Below are positions 39,220 through 48,026 of a DNA stretch of 64,000 nt, piece by piece; positions within the stretch are counted from its first letter, which is position 1; each line of letters opens with the position of its first letter. The stretch is from Chloroflexota bacterium (GTDB taxonomy: Bacteria > Chloroflexota > UBA6077 > CF-72). The notes beneath the pieces are model-generated. The model had not been told where the DNA came from and made no database searches. It saw only the letters and a program-made list of their open reading frames with translations. The DNA is taken from positions 1 to 64,000 of the forward strand of contig JAFAOS010000529.1 in the NCBI GenBank assembly GCA_019247515.1, written 5' to 3'. Position numbers and translations under genes: made by a program.

Positions 39220-39345
39220 GGGAGACCCCTACAACCCCGATGGGTGGGGTCATCGACGGCGACGCTCGGGGGCGACCGACTGGTGGCGGATGACTTGGGT
39301 CGCGTCGACGGGTAGGGGAGACCCCTACGACCCCCAGTGGGATGG
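39190..39345 (+). repeat. Family 2 paired GTAGGGG-AGA-CCCCTAC hairpins
   Basis: ggcggacgacttcggccgtgtcgattggtaggggagacccctacaacccc and ggcggatgacttgggtcgcgtcgacgggtaggggagacccctacgacccc. Confidence 0.88.
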
Positions 39346-39353
39346 GCCCTGTC

Positions 39354-39475
39354 GATGTGAGACCTTCCTCTGTCACTACACGTGTTGACAGGGAGCGATG
39401 TGAGACTTCTCTCTTACTACACGTGTTGACACTGGCGACGTTAGACCCTCACCTCTCACTTCACGTGTTGACACG
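39354..39475 (+). repeat. Three tandem ~40-43 bp units each ending in CACGTGTTGACA
   Basis: gatgtgagaccttcctctgtcactacacgtgttgaca / gatgtgagacttctctcttactacacgtgttgaca / gacgttagaccctcacctctcacttcacgtgttgaca. Confidence 0.85.
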
Positions 39476-39556
39476 GCCTGTCGTCCTGAGCGATCGCGAA
39501 AACTCGCGCCTCTTTGCGAAGGCAGAGAGTTATTGGGACACGCGGTCGTTCGACCC

Positions 39557-40090
39557 TCAGCCTGAACCTAGCAGGTCCGCCAGTTCCAGCGTTAAATACA
39601 GGTAGCCGTCGTCGACCACCGTCTGGTACGTCGGCACCGTGTACGGGCCTTTGACCATGCCTTCCGCTGGCGGCTCTTCTGGTTGGTCATTCGCGGTGAC
39701 GATCATGCGATTCTTCACGCGATCGACCTCCGCCACGCGCAGGTCCGCTGGCAGTGCCGCCGGCTCGTCGACGCCCACCGCGTAGCTGCGGACGCGCAGG
39801 CGCTGTGGGTCGCACCACGACTGGCCGGTCTTGAGGTCGAATTCCCAGCCGTGCCAGACGCAGGTCAGGATCTCTTTGCGACTCTCATACTCGAACGCGC
39901 CAGGCACAGACGCCCGCAAAGCGCCCCACAGTTTGCCTTCGCACAGCGGGGCGCCCTGGTGCGGGCAGCGGTTGCGGATCGCGTAAAAGTTCCCGTCGAC
40001 GTTGAAAACGCCGATCGACCGCCCGGCAATGCGGACGATCTTGCGGCTGCCGGGCGGGATCTCGTCCACCCGCCCAACCAGGAACTTCAC
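39557..40090 (-). CDS. Rieske [2Fe-2S] domain protein
   Basis: RNRCPHQGAPLCEGKLWG...LTCVWHGWEFDLKTGQSW (CxH...CxxH). Confidence 0.94.
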   Translation of the reverse strand: MKFLVGRVDEIPPGSRKIVRIAGRSIGVFNVDGNFYAIRNRCPHQGAPLCEGKLWGALRASVPGAFEYESRKEILTCVWHGWEFDLKTGQSWCDPQRLRVRSYAVGVDEPAALPADLRVAEVDRVKNRMIVTANDQPEEPPAEGMVKGPYTVPTYQTVVDDGYLYLTLELADLLGSG

Positions 40091-40105
40091 GTTCGCGGAG
40101 CGTCC

Positions 40106-41191
40106 TCAGAGCCCGTACAGCTTGCGTCCGTTCTCCGCGTAGATCTTCTGCTTGACGTCATCCGGCAGGAAGTTCGGCACCGCGAAATCCGGGTCGTCGC
40201 TGTCCCAGTGCGGATAGTCACTCGCAAACAGAATGTGATCGACCATATCGCCGAACTGATCCAGCAACTGCACGAATTGCTGCGGTTTGTGCGGCTCCTC
40301 CACCGGCTGAGTCGTCAGCCACACGTGCTCGCGGATGTACTCCGACGGCAAGCGCTTCAAGTGGGGCACCTCGCTCTTGAGCAGCGACCACGCGGAATCC
40401 ATGCGCCACATCAGCGACGGAATCCACCCGAAGCCGTTTTCGACGGACACCAGCTTCAGGTCCGGGAAGTGTTCGAAGACGCCCTCGGTGACCAGCGACA
40501 CGATATTGGCCTGCATGGCCTGGGCTGGTCCGACGTGGTCCTCCAGGTAAAAAGAAGCCCAGCCGCTGCCGGTGATCGGATTGCCGTACGAGCCGAACGC
40601 GTGCGACATGATGTGCAGTCCGTACTTCGCCGCCGCCTCGTAGATCGGCCAGTACTTGCGCCGACCCATCGGCTCCTGCGGACGTCCCGAGAACTGGATC
40701 TGGACGAAGCGCTTGTCGTGGGCCACCCGCTCGATCTCGGCGACGGACGCTTGCGGGTCCTCGTGGGCGATCGTCAGCGACGCGCGCAGGCGCGGCTCCT
40801 TGTCGAGCCACTCCTCGATTTGCCAGTCATTGACGGCGCTGGCCAGCGCGGCGCCCAGTTCGAGGTTCATCTGGCGTGAGGCCGGGTTCAAGGGGATGCA
40901 GATCGCGTGCGCGACGTTGTAGGGATCGAGGTAGTCCCTGGCCGAATGGCCGACCTCCGAGCCACTGACGCGGCCCGAGGGTGGGCGCGCGTCCTCGCGA
41001 TGGTCCATGAACCGCGGGTAGTAGGCGCCCTGCGGCCCGCGCATGCCGTGCGTCTCGATGTGCTCCTGCCAGCGGCGCGACAGGTAGGGGTACAGGTCCT
41101 TGATCGAGTTGAGCTCGTTGTGAAAGTCGCAGTCGATCAGCGCGGGGCGCGATCGCAGCCGCGCCTCTGAACGGGTCAAGGTCTGGACCAT
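40106..41191 (-). CDS. Amidohydrolase family protein (ACMSD-like)
   Basis: ALIDCDFHNELNSIKDLYPYLSRRWQEHIETHGMRG...DHILFASDYPHWDSDDPDF. Confidence 0.9.
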   Translation of the reverse strand: MVQTLTRSEARLRSRPALIDCDFHNELNSIKDLYPYLSRRWQEHIETHGMRGPQGAYYPRFMDHREDARPPSGRVSGSEVGHSARDYLDPYNVAHAICIPLNPASRQMNLELGAALASAVNDWQIEEWLDKEPRLRASLTIAHEDPQASVAEIERVAHDKRFVQIQFSGRPQEPMGRRKYWPIYEAAAKYGLHIMSHAFGSYGNPITGSGWASFYLEDHVGPAQAMQANIVSLVTEGVFEHFPDLKLVSVENGFGWIPSLMWRMDSAWSLLKSEVPHLKRLPSEYIREHVWLTTQPVEEPHKPQQFVQLLDQFGDMVDHILFASDYPHWDSDDPDFAVPNFLPDDVKQKIYAENGRKLYGL

Positions 41192-41251
41192 CAGTATCTC
41201 CTGGTGCTAGTCATACCACGTTCCGCGCGTCATACCTCGCGCAAGGTCGCC

Positions 41252-41282
41252 AATTCCACCTACGGTGGAGCCCTCACGTACC
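41252..41282 (+). repeat. Truncated family 1 repeat
   Basis: ccaattccacctacggtggagccctcacg. Confidence 0.7.
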
Positions 41283-41337
41283 CTGGTCAGCGTCATCAAC
41301 CTCCACCTACGCTGGTCACGCTGTCTTCGGCGATTCG

Positions 41338-42432
41338 TCAGCTTGGTATCCCGAACAGGGCGCGAGCGTTGTCGGTGCGAATCTTACGCGCGACCCAATC
41401 GGGCAGGTGGCCGAGGAGCACCGTCTCGGGATCGGCCGCGTGCACGCGCGGGTAGTGGCTGGCGTACAGCAGCATGTCATCCGAGCCGAGCTGATCGACC
41501 ACGTCCAGCAGCTGGTGGGGATCGGCCGGCGCGTCCAGCGGCTGAACGGTGAGCCGCACGTGCTCGCGGATGTACTCCGAAGGCGGCCGCTTGACCCAGG
41601 GCACGAGGCGGCGCAGGTTGCGCCATTCTTTGTCGAAGCGCCACATGTGCGCCGGCAGCCAGGTGAAACCGGATTCGACGAGCACGACGCGCACCGACGG
41701 AAACTGATCGAACACGCCTTCCGCGACGATGTTGGTGAGCTGACTTGCGAAGGTGAAGGCGGCGCCGACGTACTCTTCATAGAAGTAGGACGGCCAGCCG
41801 GATGGCGTCGGCGGATTGCCGGGCACGCCTCCAAACTGGATCGCCGCGACCAGGTTGTGGCGCTCGATCGCCTGCCACACCGGGTGATACAGGCGACTGC
41901 CGAGCGGCCGCTCGGTGCGGACCGGCAGCGCAACCTGCACGAAGCCGGGGTGGTCGGCGACGCGTTCGATCTCCTCGGCGGCCTGCGCCGGCAACTGGAT
42001 CGGCACCACGATCGAGCCGCGCAAGCGCGGCTCTTTGTCGAGCCATTCGGCGATCTGCCAGTCGTTGAAGGCTCGGGCGAAGGCGATCGCGGCGTCCGGA
42101 TTGTGCAGGCTGTCGACCGGGTAGGGAGAACACAGGATCGCCGCCTCGACGTGTGGCTCGTCGAGCACCTGGCGGCGCACCGTGTCCAGGTCCGAGGCGG
42201 CCGGTATGACATTGGGCACGTTCGCCGCTGGACGGCCCTCCACTGGCTTGTAATCGGCGGGCATCGCCGGACGGCTGCCATCTCGCGCCGCGATCGGCGA
42301 CGTCGGCGGGTAATAGAACTCGGTTGGGCCCTTGAACATCGTGTTCTGCACGTGTTCGATCCAGTACGGGGGCAGGTACGGGAAGAGGGCCCGACTGGAT
42401 GGGACGTCGTTGTGGACCGCCGCGTCAATCAC
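41338..42432 (-). CDS. Amidohydrolase family protein (ACMSD-like), tandem paralogue of 40106-41191
   Basis: MIDAAVHNDVPSSRALFPYLPPYWIEHVQ...DMLLYASHYPRVHAADPE; shares KEPRLRGS, PSEYIREHVRLTVQP with its neighbour. Confidence 0.9.
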   Translation of the reverse strand: MIDAAVHNDVPSSRALFPYLPPYWIEHVQNTMFKGPTEFYYPPTSPIAARDGSRPAMPADYKPVEGRPAANVPNVIPAASDLDTVRRQVLDEPHVEAAILCSPYPVDSLHNPDAAIAFARAFNDWQIAEWLDKEPRLRGSIVVPIQLPAQAAEEIERVADHPGFVQVALPVRTERPLGSRLYHPVWQAIERHNLVAAIQFGGVPGNPPTPSGWPSYFYEEYVGAAFTFASQLTNIVAEGVFDQFPSVRVVLVESGFTWLPAHMWRFDKEWRNLRRLVPWVKRPPSEYIREHVRLTVQPLDAPADPHQLLDVVDQLGSDDMLLYASHYPRVHAADPETVLLGHLPDWVARKIRTDNARALFGIPS

Positions 42433-42467
42433 GACAAGCTCGCCTCATCGAAGGATAGTTGTTCCGG

Positions 42468-43619
42468 TCATCGCCAGACTTCGTCCGCCACGCGCTGGAT
42501 GAGCTCCAGCTTGCCCCACTGCTGCTCTTCGGTCAGTGCCGAGCCGAAGCCACAGCGCGGGCAGATCGCCAACTGTTCCAGTGGCAGATAGCGCGTCGCC
42601 TCGTCCAGTCGTTGCCGAAGGTAGTCGGGCGATTCCACGTCGCCGTGATTGCTCACCAGGCCCAGGACGGCGGTTTTGTCAGGCGGCATGAAGCGGAGCG
42701 CCTCGAGCGATCCGGCCGCGTCGCTATCGTATTCGAGCAGGAAGCGATCGAAATTGAGCTCGCGGAATAGTTCTTCGGCGATCGCGTCGTAGCTGCCTTC
42801 GCGGTGCCAGCCCGGCCCGCCCCGGCCGCCGCCGTTGCCGCGGCAGATGTGGACGGCGAACGTCACGTCCGGAAAACCGGCGATCAGCGCGTTGTCGGCG
42901 CGGATAGAGCGCTGCATGTTCAGGCGCGGGTCCTCGCCGCGGGCGTGCATGCGCTCGACGAGCGGTGGGTCGACATACGCGGTATAGCCCGGTTCGTCGA
43001 TCTGGATGTAACGACACCCGGCCGCGATCACCTCGGAGAGCATCCGCCGCTCGATGTCGATCACGTCCGCCAGAAATGCGTCCATGTCGGGGTATACATC
43101 GCGCGAATGCTCGTACTCGAAACGCTGCGAGATACGGTCGGGTCCGATCAGCGTGAGCTTGACCGGATGCGTGGCGAGGCTGCTGGAGAGCGCATACTCG
43201 TCCGCGAGCAGGTTGTGGACCAGCTCGAGGCGATGTTTGACGGGCAAACGGTTGTAGATCGCGGTGCCCGGCCCGCTGACGCCAGACTCGACGCGATGCG
43301 GCGTGGCGACCGCCGCCTGTCGGGCGGCTGCCGACGAGCGGCGGGTGGGCACGTACGGCAGCGCATCGAAACCTTCGACCGCGCCGCCGAAGCTCTGCTG
43401 GAAACCCGCGAAGCGCAACAACTCGCCGTCGGTGACCACCGGCAGACCGATCTGTTCCTGGCGACGCAGCACGTCGCGCACGGCGCGCACCTGGCCGCTC
43501 CGCAACGCGCCATCGTCGATCTGGCCCGCGTGGTGCTCGACGTACAGGTCGCGGAGCCAGTCTGGGGTGCGCAGCGCGCCCGTGTGATCGCTACGCGCGG
43601 TATGAAATGGCGAGCGCAT
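42468..43619 (-). CDS. MetE C-terminal-like (cobalamin-independent methionine synthase II family) protein
   Basis: MRSPFHTARSDHTGALRTPDWLRDLYVEHH...VVTDGELLRFAGF...YIQIDEPGYTAYVDP...HICRGN...LAICPRCGFGS zinc-ligand pattern. Confidence 0.88.
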   Translation of the reverse strand: MRSPFHTARSDHTGALRTPDWLRDLYVEHHAGQIDDGALRSGQVRAVRDVLRRQEQIGLPVVTDGELLRFAGFQQSFGGAVEGFDALPYVPTRRSSAAARQAAVATPHRVESGVSGPGTAIYNRLPVKHRLELVHNLLADEYALSSSLATHPVKLTLIGPDRISQRFEYEHSRDVYPDMDAFLADVIDIERRMLSEVIAAGCRYIQIDEPGYTAYVDPPLVERMHARGEDPRLNMQRSIRADNALIAGFPDVTFAVHICRGNGGGRGGPGWHREGSYDAIAEELFRELNFDRFLLEYDSDAAGSLEALRFMPPDKTAVLGLVSNHGDVESPDYLRQRLDEATRYLPLEQLAICPRCGFGSALTEEQQWGKLELIQRVADEVWR

Positions 43620-43839
43620 GGGTCCTGCCACGCTCCGCATGCTACGCCGCGAATGTAGCGGGTTGTTGACCTGTGGCTGCACTCGACGCGTGGTTCAATG
43701 TGGTTCTTCGGCGATGGCCTGCTACCCCGGTGTCTGGGAGCCCGTCGCTAACATGCATGCATCACGAGCGTTAACCAACTGATCCACGGCAGTCGCACGT
43801 CGGGCCGGTCTTCGCGTGCCTGTCAGAAGGGGTGGAGCT

Positions 43840-45663
43840 ATGCAGACAAACGTCAAGCTAGAACAACCGCAAGCCGGGACAAGAGGGGTGCCCGGACTTT
43901 GGGGCCGCTTCGCATTACGGGTGATCCTGCCTCTGGCGCTGGCGGCCATCGGGCTGGCCGCGCTGAGCGGCACCGCGCTGGCCCAGGCAACCTCGACGCC
44001 GACGCCACCCGCCGCAACGGCGACGCCACCGCCCACCTCGACAGCGGTGGTCGTCACGGCGACGCCGACGGCCACGCCGGCCGTCGTCACCGCGACACCC
44101 ACCTCGACGCCATCGGGTCCGACGCCCACGCCGGTGCCAGGCCTCACGCTGAGCACGCAGCAGGGACCGGCCGGCACATCGGTCGGGGCGACGGGCACGA
44201 ACTTTGCGCCGAACGACACGGTCCAGTTGCTGTTCAACGGCACGCAGGTCGATTCACAGCAGTCCGATTCGAGCGGTCTGGTCAATTTCCAGTTCTCCGT
44301 GCCGAACCTGGGCAACGGGCAGTATCCGGTGCTGGCCACGGGTAAGACCCGCGGCTCGGCCAGCGTGACGTTCACGATTTCTGGCACGTCGCTGGCGCTT
44401 TCGTCCCAGCAGGGACCGCCAGGCACGTCGCTGACGGCGACGGGCGCCGGCTTCCAGGCTGGCGAGACCGTGCTCGTCTTCTTCAATGGAGCGCAGGTTG
44501 CCTCGGCGGTGGCGGACACCACGGGTGGCCTCAAGGCGACCTTCACCATCCCGACACTCGGCAACGGCAGCTACCAGGTGGATGCCAAAGGTCAGAGCAG
44601 CGGCGACACCGCGTCCGCGCCGTTCACGGTGGGCGCGGTGACGGTGGCGCTCTCGACGAACTCGGGCGGCGTCGGAAGCTCGCTGACGGTCAATGGCTCT
44701 GGCTTCAATCCGGGTGACGCCATTCGTCTGGTCTTCGCTGGCTCGCTGGTGAATACGATGAACGCCGACACGAACGGCAACGTCACGTTCAACTTCGCGA
44801 TCCCCCAGGTGGCGGCCGGGACGTACCTGGTGGTGCTCACCGGTACCAACGGTGCAACGGCGAGCGCCTCCTTCAGCGTGACCGGGCCGTCCGGCACGCC
44901 CACGCCGGCAGTCACGCCAACCGCGGGGCCGACGCAGACGGCGCCGCCGATCACGCACGACGATCGCTACTTCGCGCAGACCGGCTACCGCATTGACAAC
45001 GACCAGATTTACAACTTCTTCCAGACGTATGGCCAGGTGCAGACGTTCGGATTCCCGACCTCGCGCACCTTCAACTTCCTGGGCTGTCCGGTGCAGTTCT
45101 TCCAGCGCCAGGTCATCCAGAACTGTCCCGGGGCGGGCGCGGCGCTGATCAATATCCTGGACCCCGACATCTTCCCGTACACCAGGGTCAACGGCAGCAC
45201 CTTCCCTGCCCCTGACGAGACGATGAAGGCCAACACGCCGCCGGTCAGCGACCCGAACTACTCGACCAACATCATCAGCTTCATCAACTCCAATGTCCCC
45301 AACACTTTCTCGGGGCAGCCGGTCAACTTCCTCAACTACTTCAACAACCAGGGCGCTCTGACCATCTGGGGCGCACCGATCTCACAACCGGCGCCGGACC
45401 CGAGCAACAGCAATTTCATCTACCAGCGCTTCCAGCGCGGGATCATGCACTACATCCAGGGCACCGGGACCGAGAGCATCCTGGTGGCCGACTACCTCAA
45501 ATCGTTGATCCTCGATCAGAACGTGCCGCTGGACCTGCGAGCCCAGGCGGTGGCGATGAACAGTCCATTCCTGAAGTCCTACTGCCCGGGCCAGCCCTTG
45601 TGGCTGTGCCAGCCGAATCAGGTCTCGGGGACGGACTACACCTTCGCCTTCGTCCCGGGCTGA
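43840..45663 (+). CDS. Large secreted protein: Thr/Pro linker, three tandem IPT/TIG-like repeats, Chloroflexota-type C-terminal domain
   Basis: Hydrophobic segment VILPLALAAIGLAALSGTALAQ; three ~85-95 aa repeats (LSTQQGPAGTSV..GTNFAPNDTVQLLFNG; LSSQQGPPGTSL..GAGFQAGETVLVFFNG; LSTNSGGVGSSL..GSGFNPGDAIRLVFAG); C-terminal FFQTYGQVQTFGFPTSRTFNFLGCPVQFFQRQ. Confidence 0.85.
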   Translation: MQTNVKLEQPQAGTRGVPGLWGRFALRVILPLALAAIGLAALSGTALAQATSTPTPPAATATPPPTSTAVVVTATPTATPAVVTATPTSTPSGPTPTPVPGLTLSTQQGPAGTSVGATGTNFAPNDTVQLLFNGTQVDSQQSDSSGLVNFQFSVPNLGNGQYPVLATGKTRGSASVTFTISGTSLALSSQQGPPGTSLTATGAGFQAGETVLVFFNGAQVASAVADTTGGLKATFTIPTLGNGSYQVDAKGQSSGDTASAPFTVGAVTVALSTNSGGVGSSLTVNGSGFNPGDAIRLVFAGSLVNTMNADTNGNVTFNFAIPQVAAGTYLVVLTGTNGATASASFSVTGPSGTPTPAVTPTAGPTQTAPPITHDDRYFAQTGYRIDNDQIYNFFQTYGQVQTFGFPTSRTFNFLGCPVQFFQRQVIQNCPGAGAALINILDPDIFPYTRVNGSTFPAPDETMKANTPPVSDPNYSTNIISFINSNVPNTFSGQPVNFLNYFNNQGALTIWGAPISQPAPDPSNSNFIYQRFQRGIMHYIQGTGTESILVADYLKSLILDQNVPLDLRAQAVAMNSPFLKSYCPGQPLWLCQPNQVSGTDYTFAFVPG

Positions 45664-45702
45664 ACTACATCAAGGTGAGGGAAATGTACGCGCGGTATGA
45701 CG

Positions 45703-45755
45703 CGTACCCCTCACCCGCGCTTCGCGCGACCTCTCCCAGCGGGAGAGGTGATCGG
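45703..45755. repeat. Family 4 repeat, single copy
   Basis: tacccctcacccgcgcttcgcgcgacctctcccagcgggagaggtgatc; close match to 60920-60967. Confidence 0.8.
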
Positions 45756-45778
45756 CGGCGGCTCCCGCTGATTACAAC

Positions 45779-46768
45779 TCAGAAGTCGTCGTATGCGACG
45801 CGGTTGTAGACCTGCAGCCGGTGGCGGCAGCTGTCCACCACGAACAGGTGGTTCGCCCCGTCGAGTGTGACGCCCGTTGGACCCCAGAAATACTTCTCGG
45901 GCTCCAGACTCGCCACCGCACGGCCGCGGAGGATGTCTTCACTGGCTGAGATGTACTCCGCGCCCCACTTCGACAGGTCCGCGTCGCCCACCAGCGTCGT
46001 CAGCGGATAGCCATCCGGCTCGAAGACGCTCACCCGCTCGTTGCCCCAGTCGGCGACGTACACGTTGCCCGTGTAATCCACGGCTACATCGGCCGGTCGC
46101 CTGAGCTGGCCGACTTCGCTGCCCGAGGACCCGAACGTGCTCAGATACTTGCCGTCCGGGCTGAACTTCTGGACCCGGTCATTGCGCCAGTCGGCGACGT
46201 AGACCGCACCTTCGGCGTCCACGCCAACGCCCCACGGCATGTTGAGCTCGCCGTCGCCGGCGCCAGGCGCGCCCCACTTTGCGAGCAGCTTGCCTTCCGG
46301 GGAAAACCGCAGAATGCGATTGTTCAGCGTATCGGCAACGAGCACGTTGTCGTTGGAGTCAACGGCCAGGCCAGCCGGCCGGTTCATGTGCGCGTCGTCG
46401 GCGCCCAGGCCGCCCCACTTGCGCACGAACTTGTGGTCCGCGTCCCACACCTGCACGTCGTGACGGTGCTCATCGGCGAGATAGGTATTCCCCCGGCTGT
46501 CGACGTCGATGGCGGTGGGCCAGACAAATTCGCCGTCACCCATGCCGTACTTGCCGAACTCGCCAAGGTAGTCACCGGCCACGTTGCAGATGGTGATGCG
46601 CACCGCGCCCTGCAGAGCTTGCGTGGAGTTGGAGCGATTGGCGACGTAGACCGTTCCGTCGCTGGTGACCGCGGCGTTCATCGGATTGCTGAAGCCACGT
46701 CCGGTGAGCGCCAGCAAGCCGATCGTGTGCGAGTACTCGAGTGGTGGTGGCGGAACAACAACCATCAT
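45779..46768 (-). CDS. NHL-repeat (six-bladed beta-propeller) protein
   Basis: Repeated GVGVDAEGAVYVADWRNDRVQKFSPDGKYLSTFG / DVAVDYTGNVYVADWGNERVSVF / GLAVDSNDNVLVADTLNNRILRFSPEG. Confidence 0.93.
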   Translation of the reverse strand: MMVVVPPPPLEYSHTIGLLALTGRGFSNPMNAAVTSDGTVYVANRSNSTQALQGAVRITICNVAGDYLGEFGKYGMGDGEFVWPTAIDVDSRGNTYLADEHRHDVQVWDADHKFVRKWGGLGADDAHMNRPAGLAVDSNDNVLVADTLNNRILRFSPEGKLLAKWGAPGAGDGELNMPWGVGVDAEGAVYVADWRNDRVQKFSPDGKYLSTFGSSGSEVGQLRRPADVAVDYTGNVYVADWGNERVSVFEPDGYPLTTLVGDADLSKWGAEYISASEDILRGRAVASLEPEKYFWGPTGVTLDGANHLFVVDSCRHRLQVYNRVAYDDF

Positions 46769-46790
46769 GGCGACTTACCTCCCTCCGCGG

Positions 46791-47963
46791 CTAAACGATC
46801 GCGAACTCCTCGAACTTGCCGTTCACGATCGGCTCCGACTCGATGTGCATCCACTGATCCAGGATGGTGGCGTACGCCGATCGGAAGTCCACGTTGTATT
46901 TCAGGTTGCCGAGCGTCAATTCATCGGCTTTCAGCGACGGATACTCACCGTACATGCCGCCCTTGACGTGGTCACCCAGGATGAACGCGACGCCGCCCGC
47001 GCCATGGTCGGTGCCGGCGCCGTTGTCCTTCACCCGCCGGCCGAACTCCGACCAGATCAGCAGCATCACGTCGTCCGCGGCGTCCTGCGCGCGCAGGTCG
47101 TCGAAGAACGCCGCGACGCCCTCAGAGACGTCCTGCCAGAGCTTGGCATGTGCTGGCAGCTGGGTCGCGTGGGTGTCGAATCCGAACAGCGAGGTATAGA
47201 AGACGCGGGTGCCGAGATCGGCCAGCTTTACCTGCGCGATGCCTTTGAGATTCTGCGCAATCGAGCTGTTGGGGTACTGCACGCTGGACTGGTACTTGCC
47301 GAGCGCCGTCCGCAGGATGTCCGCGCCCTTCTGCGCGTCCAGTCCGGTCTGCCCCATGTAGCGCAGCACCTCGTCTCCAGGTCCGGCGGCGTCCGGGGGT
47401 CTGGCTGACTGGCCCTGGTCGTTCCAGCCATCGTCGTACAGACACGAGAACACTTCGAGGGCCGATTGGCGCTGCGGCACGCTGGACAGACTGGTCAGCA
47501 GTCCATACGTGTCGAGCTGCGCGACGGAAGCCACCGGCACTCCAGACAGCGACAGCGCCCTTGGCAAGCCGCGGCCGAAGTTCACCGCGGTCAGCACGTT
47601 TTCCGCCTTGGGGTCGATCTCTTTGACGGCCTTGCCGAGCCAGCCGTCGGTAGCGATCTTGTCGGGCTCGCACGTGTACCAGATGTCCATCGAGCGGAAG
47701 TGCGAGTAGTTGGGGTTCGGATAGCCAACGCCCTGGATGATGGCCATGTTGCCCGCGTCCCAGAAGGGTTTGATGGCCTGCATCGAGGGATGGAATCCGA
47801 AGCGATTGTCGATGGGCAGCACGTCATCCTGGGCGATGCGCACCGTCTTGCGGAGGTCGTAGTACAGACCTTCGCCGTAGGGGACGATGGTGTTGAGCGG
47901 ATCGTTGCCGCCGGTGAGCTGCAGGACAACGAGTGTGGGTGGTTGTTTGGAGTTGTCAGACAT
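46791..47963 (-). CDS. DUF1501 domain-containing protein
   Basis: LVVLQLTGGNDPLNTIVPYGEGLYYDLRKTV...LLIWSEFGRRVKDNGAGTDHGAGGVAFILGDHVKGGMYG. Confidence 0.94.
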   Translation of the reverse strand: MSDNSKQPPTLVVLQLTGGNDPLNTIVPYGEGLYYDLRKTVRIAQDDVLPIDNRFGFHPSMQAIKPFWDAGNMAIIQGVGYPNPNYSHFRSMDIWYTCEPDKIATDGWLGKAVKEIDPKAENVLTAVNFGRGLPRALSLSGVPVASVAQLDTYGLLTSLSSVPQRQSALEVFSCLYDDGWNDQGQSARPPDAAGPGDEVLRYMGQTGLDAQKGADILRTALGKYQSSVQYPNSSIAQNLKGIAQVKLADLGTRVFYTSLFGFDTHATQLPAHAKLWQDVSEGVAAFFDDLRAQDAADDVMLLIWSEFGRRVKDNGAGTDHGAGGVAFILGDHVKGGMYGEYPSLKADELTLGNLKYNVDFRSAYATILDQWMHIESEPIVNGKFEEFAIV

Positions 47964-48026
47964 ATTCAGAGCGTTCTCCTCTGGAGCGCTACGCGATCTC
48001 GCGTCGGGTGGCCACTGAAAAGCGAA

